The notes beneath the pieces are model-generated. The model searched no databases and was not told where the DNA came from. It saw only the letters and a program-made list of their open reading frames with translations. 64,000 nt of DNA from positions 133,964 through 197,963 of the forward strand of contig JAHCIA010000001.1 in the NCBI GenBank assembly GCA_026129465.1, read 5' to 3'. The number at the start of each line of letters is the position of its first letter. The stretch's first letter is position 1. This document shows, piece by piece, positions 35,899 to 42,160 of this stretch. The position numbers were made by a program, and so were the translations under genes. This DNA comes from Flavobacteriales bacterium. Its GTDB lineage: Bacteria; Bacteroidota; Bacteroidia; Flavobacteriales_F; PHOS-HE28.

Positions 35899-37229
35899 GG
35901 CCGGACGAATCCAGAAGGCATTAAGCCACGTGACCTTTCCAGTGCCTTGTACCTACGCTCTTCCTCATCCGCCGCCTGACCACTTGGGTCCCCCGGGCCG
36001 TGGTGATCCTCAAAAGCAGCATTGGGATTAAGACGCTGCCATTGGGTATGTTCCATCATATTATGAACCAAGTACATAACATGGCCTTTCTCATGGGCTA
36101 CTGTTAGAGCCGTAGTCTTACGAGCAAGAGACACATGCACCGTATTATCTCCATGTCTGGATTTGATCGTGTAATGAGAGAAGACACCATCTTGGAATGT
36201 GTATACGTTCGCATGGACTTCGCTCTTCCCATGATGTCCTCCACCTGTCTGCATGCCCCCCCCATCCGTCATTTGCGCAAGCGTCACGACCATTGATGGG
36301 TCGATACCAACGAAGACATCTACTACGTTGCCAGATGGATCCATCAGGTTGTCAAGCTGTGAATAGCCCTCCGGATCGGTGAATGCGTACTGATTCAGAA
36401 ACTGCTCGACGGCATTGAAATTTTCCGTCGCCGTCGAAAGAGCAGACTCTGCGCTTTTCAGGGCGCCCCTAGCATCCTTGACAGCAGCCTGATATCCTTT
36501 ATAGGCCTCCTTGTTTCCCTTATCCACAGGGCTTGCAAGTAGGCCGTCAAGCTTACCCTTCGCATCGTCGCGATTCTTTTGAGCCGCATCCTTCTCCTCC
36601 TTATGAGAATTTTTGACCTTCAGACCATTGGGGTCAACTAATACTATTGGATTGTTTGAGAAAACGGCATAAGGACTTTCGCAAGACCTTGACATTGGAT
36701 CAATGTTCCATCGCCGTCCCACCCTCGGATCGTACTGCCAGAACTCAGCGGTGTAGCTGGTGCCTTCGCTTCCGTACACCTCATTATCCTTTTCTTGTCC
36801 GTTGAACCCGAACCTGTACGCGTCACTGCTGTAATTGCGTCCTGGCAGCAGGGAGCCGAAGGGTTCATACCCCTGTGCGGAGATCACCTCGGCTTGGAAG
36901 GGGCTGCCGGCCCCGGCACCATCCAGCAGGCGCCCGGTAACAACCGTGGTCACGTTGCCCAGGTGGTCGGTCAACTCATAGCGCAAGCGCGCCGCAGGGA
37001 TCGGTTGCGGATGCGGCCCCGGCATGGTGGTTAGCCCGTAGAGCTCCGCCTCACGCGTATAAGTGCCCAGGCGGCTGCTGCCATACAGGTGCCGCTCGGT
37101 GACCTTGAAGCTCATACTGCCGGTGTTCTGGTATCGGTACACGGCCATGATGTTGCCTTGTGCATCACGAATGTAGTGCTCGCGGTAGCCGGTGAACTGC
37201 AGGACCTCTTCCACATCGTGGACCTCCAT
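35895..37229 (-). CDS. RHS core fragment with metalloprotease-like C-terminal tip (cassette A)
   Basis: 444 residues. Positions 1-200 are the end of an RHS repeat protein: [14 protein letters not shown], then [10 protein letters not shown], and the core boundary YDPRVGRRWNIDP with PYAVFSNNPIVLVDP. After it come a helical linker (about 208-280) and an unrelated tip with HEKGH at 379-383, the HExxH zinc-protease motif. No signal peptide and no upstream YD repeats are present, and the shared 5' part is a duplicated segment, so this is an orphan cassette, not a full RHS gene. Expression may need recombination with a full-length RHS gene. The tip is more AT-rich than the core. Confidence 0.82.
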   Translation of the reverse strand: MEVHDVEEVLQFTGYREHYIRDAQGNIMAVYRYQNTGSMSFKVTERHLYGSSRLGTYTREAELYGLTTMPGPHPQPIPAARLRYELTDHLGNVTTVVTGRLLDGAGAGSPFQAEVISAQGYEPFGSLLPGRNYSSDAYRFGFNGQEKDNEVYGSEGTSYTAEFWQYDPRVGRRWNIDPMSRSCESPYAVFSNNPIVLVDPNGLKVKNSHKEEKDAAQKNRDDAKGKLDGLLASPVDKGNKEAYKGYQAAVKDARGALKSAESALSTATENFNAVEQFLNQYAFTDPEGYSQLDNLMDPSGNVVDVFVGIDPSMVVTLAQMTDGGGMQTGGGHHGKSEVHANVYTFQDGVFSHYTIKSRHGDNTVHVSLARKTTALTVAHEKGHVMYLVHNMMEHTQWQRLNPNAAFEDHHGPGDPSGQAADEEERRYKALERSRGLMPSGFVRP

Positions 37230-37359
37230 GAGGCACGCAAGGCGCTGAGCAACTGAACCACAGGGCCAGCGCTACCCCATGGCCGGTTGCAAACTGGCCG
37301 CAAGGCCTATCCCTTGGCCGGGACCGGATGAGGACCACGGGTCGCAGACCCGCGGGAGC
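36857..37359. repeat. Direct repeat copy A (RHS core 3' segment and upstream flank)
   Basis: About 500 bp, matching copy B (39116-39618) with a single difference seen (37332 g, 39591 a). Copy C (41727-42060) shares the first 334 bp with only a few changes near its left end. The repeat covers both coding RHS core and, in A and B, about 130 bp upstream of the start plus the first hairpin, so whole segments were copied or converted. Confidence 0.9.
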
Positions 37360-37450
37360 GAACAGGGGACATTCGCGGGAGCTGTTTGAGCTACTGTGGC
37401 CACGGATCCAAGATCCGCGGCAGCGTTACAGATCCGCGCTAGCGGGGGGG
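37331..37450. repeat. REP-like hairpin cluster between RHS A and XRE fragment 2
   Basis: Hairpins lie at 37338-37352 (cgggtc-gca-gacccg) and 37403-37417 (cggatc-caa-gatccg), followed by gctagcgggggg. In the first, the central A-T pair of the usual stem is replaced by G-C on both arms. With the 39597 copy this is the only stem change, and it keeps pairing. Positions 37360-37446 duplicate 35024-35110. With the adjoining duplicated flank it fills the otherwise gene-free 37230-37549. Confidence 0.8.
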
Positions 37451-37549
37451 GGCATCGCCCGAAAATAGCACTCGGAGTTCTCCCATCTCGCAGGGTCCCC
37501 TCGTGCCTCGGGAGACCCTGCGGAGGTCTGGGTCTCCACCGATTACCTC

Positions 37550-37714
37550 ATGAGCGGCAACAGCGCCGACCTGGCCCAGGAGAGCATTCAGGACAAGGCC
37601 CTGATCAACCTGTTCCAACGCGTGCAACGCCTGGAACCTGCCGAGCGCGATGTGGTCACTTCCTTGCTCGATGCCTTCCTGTTCCGACAGGAGACCAAGA
37701 AGCAACTGGCCTAG
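37550..37714 (+). pseudogene. XRE-family regulator, C-terminal remnant (fragment 2)
   Basis: 54 residues from ATG 37550; the matching frame extends back to about 37532 (VSTDYLMSG), the usual end of a Cro/C1 HTH domain. The tail (DKALINLFQRVQRLEPAERD to ETKKQLA) is the C-terminal helix region of this regulator class. The whole HTH is missing. Upstream lies a repeat cluster ending near 37450. It is clearly a remnant. Confidence 0.6.
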
Positions 37715-37768
37715 CAACGGGCCACTGATCGCAGGACCTGTCCCGCCTTAGCGGGATCAGCGGCAGGC

Positions 37769-38125
37769 CTAGGGAAGGCGGCGCGATTGGACCTTGGCGC
37801 CATGTACGTAGTAGCCATCTTCTCTTAGAGCGCCTTGGCCGTCGTAGATCTGATAGTATCCGAGTAATCGGCCTTTCTTTAGGTAACAGCGCATCTTGAT
37901 GAGACCGGAGCGGTCGAGTATGAGGTAGGCCCCGCTGAACTTGGCCTTGTAGCGGATGACCTCGATGCCTTGCGGGAAGACACTGCAATAAAGAGTGTCA
38001 GAGCCAACCAGAAGAGCGGCGTACATGCCATCGGTGGCCGGGAGTGATTTGGTGAACGAGAAGACCTGGCCATGGGCCTTGGCGCTTACATAGAGCAACA
38101 GGATCGTAGCTATCCACTTGGTCAT
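37769..38125 (-). CDS. Exported small protein downstream of RHS tip B (possible immunity/partner)
   Basis: 118 residues with a signal peptide (MTKWIATILLLYVSAKAHG). The rest resembles short MORN-like or toxin_YwqK-like repeats (YLKKGRLLGYYQIYDGQGALREDGYYVHGAKV), but the match is weak. It starts 7 bp after the stop of the RHS B cassette, so it is very likely cotranscribed. Immunity function is inferred from position only. Confidence 0.65.
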   Translation of the reverse strand: MTKWIATILLLYVSAKAHGQVFSFTKSLPATDGMYAALLVGSDTLYCSVFPQGIEVIRYKAKFSGAYLILDRSGLIKMRCYLKKGRLLGYYQIYDGQGALREDGYYVHGAKVQSRRLP

Positions 38126-38132
38126 GATACTG

Positions 38133-39488
38133 CTACTCGAAGTCTTCGCGCGTACTCTTTCCCTTTTCAGGATCTACCCGATCCATCAGCTCATCCTTCT
38201 GATAGAAGTCGTTGTAATCGTGCTCGATCTGCATGATGTTGCCAACCTTCTTTGGGTCAACACCGAAGAACTTGGCCTTGAACTCGTCACTGAAACGCGT
38301 GTGGGACTTGTTCCATCCTTCATGTGCAGCCTGATGCTCAAGGTCAATGAACCCAGCACCATACTTCTGATCAAAGACCTTCACTAAGTCCTCGCCAAAA
38401 GTGCCATTAACAAAGTTCCTAGCAAACGCGAGCGCGTACTTGACATGAACGGTAGACTCATGGCCTGCTGTGTGGTAGATCGCGATCAGGTCACCTTGTA
38501 CCATGTCATAGGTGCCGTCCTCCTTCTTTCCTATCGGTTGGTTGGTACTAACGTTCACGTACTGCAACATATGAGTCTGCGCGCTCATCTTGCGAACATG
38601 ATCAGGTGTTAGGTCACTGCCGTTCACGTATTGACCATCAACAGCGAAGAAGGCCGGAGATGAACCACCTTGGTCTGGATCTATGCCAAAGCGAACGGTC
38701 ACGTTATCGTGAAGGCTACCCTTACCACCTGCATCTCCCCAGAACTTGCGAGCCTGCCGCGCATTCACCACATCACGATAGATCTCCTTTCCTGACTCGG
38801 ACTTGATGTACGAAAGCGTTGCCTTGTACACCGAAGGGCTGAACAGCCTCATCGCTAAACTGAACTTCAATCGTTCCCCATCGGGATCGACGAACATCAA
38901 TGGAGAGTTCGCAGCGAAGCCATAGGGAGTGGCATCCGGGTAGCTCGTAGCGTAGGGATCCATGCTGAGCCAGCGGCCAACCCTCGGATCCAGAATACGC
39001 GATCCGAAGTTGTAAGACGTTCCAGTTGAACCGTGAACCTCATCGTCCTTCTCGGCTCCATTAAATCCGAAGCGGTAGCTCGATGAGCTGTAGTTCCTCC
39101 CTGGTAGAAGCGACCCGAAGGGTTCATACCCCTGTGCGGAGATCACCTCGGCTTGGAAGGGGCTGCCGGCCCCGGCACCATCCAGCAGGCGCCCGGTAAC
39201 AACCGTGGTCACGTTGCCCAGGTGGTCGGTCAACTCATAGCGCAAGCGCGCCGCAGGGATCGGTTGCGGATGCGGCCCCGGCATGGTGGTTAGCCCGTAG
39301 AGCTCCGCCTCACGCGTATAAGTGCCCAGGCGGCTGCTGCCATACAGGTGCCGCTCGGTGACCTTGAAGCTCATACTGCCGGTGTTCTGGTATCGGTACA
39401 CGGCCATGATGTTGCCTTGTGCATCACGAATGTAGTGCTCGCGGTAGCCGGTGAACTGCAGGACCTCTTCCACATCGTGGACCTCCAT
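38133..39488 (-). CDS. RHS core fragment with unknown C-terminal tip (cassette B)
   Basis: 451 residues. The first ~135 residues are the same as in cassette A, then come the core boundary LDPRVGRWLSMDP and PYGFAANSPLMFVDPDG. The tip (about 205-451) has no recognised family. It contains AGHESTVHVKYAL and HQAAHEGWNKSH, His/Glu-rich segments that could be catalytic, but no standard nuclease or protease motif. There is no signal peptide or YD-repeat shell, so it is an orphan C-terminal cassette. Confidence 0.78.
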   Translation of the reverse strand: MEVHDVEEVLQFTGYREHYIRDAQGNIMAVYRYQNTGSMSFKVTERHLYGSSRLGTYTREAELYGLTTMPGPHPQPIPAARLRYELTDHLGNVTTVVTGRLLDGAGAGSPFQAEVISAQGYEPFGSLLPGRNYSSSSYRFGFNGAEKDDEVHGSTGTSYNFGSRILDPRVGRWLSMDPYATSYPDATPYGFAANSPLMFVDPDGERLKFSLAMRLFSPSVYKATLSYIKSESGKEIYRDVVNARQARKFWGDAGGKGSLHDNVTVRFGIDPDQGGSSPAFFAVDGQYVNGSDLTPDHVRKMSAQTHMLQYVNVSTNQPIGKKEDGTYDMVQGDLIAIYHTAGHESTVHVKYALAFARNFVNGTFGEDLVKVFDQKYGAGFIDLEHQAAHEGWNKSHTRFSDEFKAKFFGVDPKKVGNIMQIEHDYNDFYQKDELMDRVDPEKGKSTREDFE

Positions 39489-39618
39489 GAGGCACGCAAG
39501 GCGCTGAGCAACTGAACCACAGGGCCAGCGCTACCCCATGGCCGGTTGCAAACTGGCCGCAAGGCCTATCCCTTGGCCGGGACCGGATGAAGACCACGGG
39601 TCGCAGACCCGCGGGAGC
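39116..39618. repeat. Direct repeat copy B (RHS core 3' segment and upstream flank)
   Basis: Second copy of the ~500-bp segment described at 36857-37359, almost identical including synonymous positions and the non-coding flank. Confidence 0.9.
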
Positions 39619-39644
39619 CATCAGGGAACATTCGCGGGAGCGGG
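39597..39644. repeat. REP-like hairpin upstream of RHS B
   Basis: Hairpin 39597-39611 (cgggtc-gca-gacccg, the G-C variant) is followed by gggagccatcagggaacattcgcgggagcgggg in two units. It ends exactly where the RAYT remnant begins. Confidence 0.7.
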
Positions 39645-39708
39645 GTCGTGGATCTTGTAGTTCCTGCTCACTGATCGAAAGTAGGGCACGCCGATCACAG
39701 ATAGGCTG
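39645..39708 (-). pseudogene. Remnant of a second RAYT gene (5' end and upstream region)
   Basis: On the minus strand GTG 39671 opens MSRNYKIHD, matching the RAYT N-terminus MSRNHKIHD, and then stops matching at the repeat boundary at 39645. The upstream ~37 bp also align with the sequence before the intact RAYT gene (gccgatcacagat shared). By eye about 47 of 61 bases agree, so it is an older, diverged copy rather than a recent duplicate. Confidence 0.7.
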
Positions 39709-39740
39709 TAGCGCTACGGCTCCAACTCGGTGATGGAAGA

Positions 39741-39840
39741 AGACCACGGATCAAAGATCCGAGGGAGCCATCAGGGAAGATTAGCGGGAGCGGGGTGCTA
39801 CAGATCCGCGTTAGCGGGGGGAACATTCGCGGGAGCGGGG
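39741..39840. repeat. REP-like hairpin cluster upstream of XRE fragment 3
   Basis: Hairpin 39747-39761 (cggatc-aaa-gatccg) is followed by agattagcgggagcgggg, cagatccgcgttagcggggg and acattcgcgggagcgggg units. The last unit ends 6 bp before the XRE fragment's ATG. Together with the duplicated flank, hairpin 39597 and the RAYT remnant it fills 39489-39845. Confidence 0.75.
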
Positions 39841-39845
39841 TGAAG

Positions 39846-40130
39846 ATGTCCCAGGAGGATCTGGCCAAGAAGCTCGGCATCCACGCCCCGATCATCGGCC
39901 GGTACGAGCGTGGTGAGGTGAAGCCTTCGATCGAGGTCGCCGCCAAGCTCGCCCAGGCCGTCGGCTCGTCGCTCGACTACCTCACGGGTCTTTCGGATCT
40001 GCAGCTGGACCAGGAGCTGATCGCCCGGATCAACGACCTGCACACGCTATCCGAGGAGGATCAACAGCACATCATGCGCACACTCGGCGCGTTGATCCGC
40101 GAGGCCAAGACCAGGAAGGCGTTCGGGTAG
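39846..40130 (+). pseudogene. XRE-family regulator lacking its first helix (fragment 3)
   Basis: 94 residues from ATG 39846: MSQEDLAKKLGIHAPIIGRYERGEVKPS is an HTH from its second helix on, followed by LAQAVGSSLDYLTG and a helical tail. Family members normally carry about 15 more residues (first helix) upstream; here a repeat unit stands in that place. An in-frame GTG at 39795 would add repeat-encoded residues only. It may be partly functional, as the recognition helix is present, but truncation is more likely. Confidence 0.6.
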
Positions 40131-40133
40131 GGC

Positions 40134-40176
40134 GGGTCCGCAGATCCGAACCAGCTACATCCGTGCTAGCGGGGGG
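40134..40176. repeat. Degenerate REP-like element at the end of cassette C
   Basis: A decayed hairpin (gggtc-cgca-gatcc, 40135-40147) is followed by gctagcgggggg (40165-40176), which supplies the last residues (SPR) and stop of the partner gene of cassette C. Confidence 0.55.
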
Positions 40177-40813
40177 ATATCTCAAACTCTGGCGAACCTT
40201 GAGCACCGAGTACAGGCATCTCTCGAATAAGCTGCTCATATAGGGTATAGTCTAGAGCGGTGAACCCCTGCCCTTTGAGTATTTCCAAGTATCGCAGTGC
40301 GTCCTCTTGACCATTCAGCATTGCACGAATCATGAGCACTTGGCCTGCATTCTGTTCATCCGGAAGGCTCTTCGCCTTGTTCTCGGCTTCACGAATCGCA
40401 ATCGCTTTTAACCGCTCATACTCTTGGGTCTTGCCAAGGAAGTAATTGCACATGGCTTCGTTAGCGAGCAACAAAGGCACTGGAGTCGGAGACATTGACT
40501 TGAGCTTGTGAAGGACGGGGATGCAGTCACCGTAATGCCCAATTGCGTAAAGTATCGTGAACTTGTTGTGGAGCGCTTGGTAGTAGTTCGTATCGCAATG
40601 GATGGCCCTGTCGATCAAGACGACCGCTGAGTCGAGTGACTCGTGGCGAGTAGTATCCATCTGATAGCTCACAAATGCCTCCATGGCCTGATTATTCAAC
40701 TCCTTACAATCCTCTCCAGCACTAGCGTCTTCGGAAGCCATAGAGCATGCGGACCAAGTCGCCAAGCACATGCCTGCCATTAGTGATACACTCCTCATGG
40801 CCGACAAATTCAT
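40166..40813 (-). CDS. Lipoprotein downstream of RHS tip C (possible immunity/partner)
   Basis: 215 residues from ATG 40813, which overlaps the TGA of the RHS C gene. The N-terminus ([25 protein letters not shown]) is a plausible lipoprotein signal, with the Cys near residue 23. The remainder is alpha-helical with tetratricopeptide-like spacing ([29 protein letters not shown]). Position suggests a partner of the RHS tip; no activity can be assigned. The terminal SPR and stop codon lie within the repeat. Confidence 0.65.
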   Translation of the reverse strand: MNLSAMRSVSLMAGMCLATWSACSMASEDASAGEDCKELNNQAMEAFVSYQMDTTRHESLDSAVVLIDRAIHCDTNYYQALHNKFTILYAIGHYGDCIPVLHKLKSMSPTPVPLLLANEAMCNYFLGKTQEYERLKAIAIREAENKAKSLPDEQNAGQVLMIRAMLNGQEDALRYLEILKGQGFTALDYTLYEQLIREMPVLGAQGSPEFEISPR

Positions 40814-42081
40814 TGGATTTTGGGGGCAACAATGAATGAGTCGCTTGAAGAATTCGGTACGATCCCGATTGTACCGGGCATCGCGGGTTGGAACCAACTC
40901 CCGTGCGCTTCTACAAGCACTCTTGTTGTGACGGATACACGATAGTTCGGAAGCAGCCCTTTAGAATCGGGTGGGGCCAAGTCGAACTCAGCCGCGCCAA
41001 TGTATCCAGCGGGAGCAAAGTACGATCCTTTGGGTGCTTGCAAGTCCTTGCGAGCAACAACATCTCCTGAGGCGTTGTACAAAGTCGCTGTTGAAGACGC
41101 GCGGACTTTTGATCCGTCTGACACTACGATTGGATCGACATAAGTCGAAACGCGAAGCTTTGGCGCACTCTTCGCGCCCGTGACCTGTGCCGAAGTATTT
41201 ACAGTCCAGACTACTTGCTTGTACTGCACATGAGGGCCTTCGGCATCCGGGACCTGCCCCCATTGACGGTTCTGCACAGGTTGCTCGCCACTAGAAGGGC
41301 TAACCTTATAGGTCTGCTCGGTTGGTGGTGTGAGTGTCTGACCAAGCGCTGGTGGTGCATTCCCGGCGTTGGTGCCCGGATTTCGTTTGAAGGCAGCGCC
41401 TGCGTGATCACCTGTACCGCTGTTGATGCCGCCTTGTCCATCCGGTCCAGCCTCAGAGACTTTATCAGGGGTTGGAGCGGCCTCCAGTCCTTCCAACTCC
41501 ACCATGTCTATCACACGGTTCTCACTGAACGCGTAAGGCGAGTTCCAAGGGTACTTGGCTGCCAGCGGGTCGATGCTCATAAACCTGCCAATCCTCGGAT
41601 CGTGCATTCGGTACTCGAACGCGTAGCTCGTGCCCGTTGAGCCGTTGATCTCGTCGTCATGTTCTTGACCTTGGAAGAGGTAACGATATGACCCTGAGGA
41701 GTAATTCCTTCCTGGCAGCAGACTTCCGAAGGGTTCATACCCCTGTGCGGAGACCACCTCGGCCTGGTAGGGGCTGCCGGCCCCGGCACCATCCAGCAGG
41801 CGCCCGGTAACAACCGTGGTCACGTTGCCCAGGTGGTCGGTCAACTCATAGCGCAAGCGCGCCGCAGGGATCGGTTGCGGATGCGGCCCCGGCATGGTGG
41901 TTAGCCCGTAGAGCTCCGCCTCACGCGTATAAGTGCCCAGGCGGCTGCTGCCATACAGGTGCCGCTCGGTGACCTTGAAGCTCATACTGCCGGTGTTCTG
42001 GTATCGGTACACGGCCATGATGTTGCCTTGTGCATCACGAATGTAGTGCTCGCGGTAGCCACCATTGTCCGGGTCGCCCAC
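40810..42081 (-). CDS. RHS core fragment with unknown C-terminal tip (cassette C)
   Basis: 423 residues if read from GTG 42081, but RHS similarity ([20 protein letters not shown]) runs on upstream in frame to about 42159, directly beside the stop codon of the OmpA-type gene, where a TGA closes the frame. The gene is thus cut at its 5' end and has no credible start or signal. The core boundary is [13 protein letters not shown] with [18 protein letters not shown] Pro/Gly-rich linker and a beta-rich tip of unknown family follow. It is an orphan cassette like A and B. Confidence 0.75.
   Translation of the reverse strand: MGDPDNGGYREHYIRDAQGNIMAVYRYQNTGSMSFKVTERHLYGSSRLGTYTREAELYGLTTMPGPHPQPIPAARLRYELTDHLGNVTTVVTGRLLDGAGAGSPYQAEVVSAQGYEPFGSLLPGRNYSSGSYRYLFQGQEHDDEINGSTGTSYAFEYRMHDPRIGRFMSIDPLAAKYPWNSPYAFSENRVIDMVELEGLEAAPTPDKVSEAGPDGQGGINSGTGDHAGAAFKRNPGTNAGNAPPALGQTLTPPTEQTYKVSPSSGEQPVQNRQWGQVPDAEGPHVQYKQVVWTVNTSAQVTGAKSAPKLRVSTYVDPIVVSDGSKVRASSTATLYNASGDVVARKDLQAPKGSYFAPAGYIGAAEFDLAPPDSKGLLPNYRVSVTTRVLVEAHGSWFQPAMPGTIGIVPNSSSDSFIVAPKIQ
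41727..42060. repeat. Direct repeat copy C (RHS core 3' segment)
   Basis: Third copy of the RHS core segment. It matches copies A and B over 334 bp with about three changes near the left end (around 41753-41768), then diverges upstream into a different RHS sequence. Confidence 0.9.
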
Positions 42082-42160
42082 CGTCTTGGAGATCCGCTGG
42101 CCGCTCGCCCCATAGCCGAACTGCAGGGAGGGGCCGCCGGACTTGGTGACGCTGCGGACT

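Noticed and set aside
35118-40130. The XRE frames as intact antitoxin genes for the RHS tips
   Set aside because: All three lack their N-terminal helices, lie on the opposite strand from the tips, and are not positioned for coupling; the exported proteins just after the tips are better partner candidates.
34909-40176. Repeat clusters as integron attC sites
   Set aside because: No integrase is present, the palindromes are short (15 nt) with no core-site pattern, and a RAYT gene explains hairpin repeats better.
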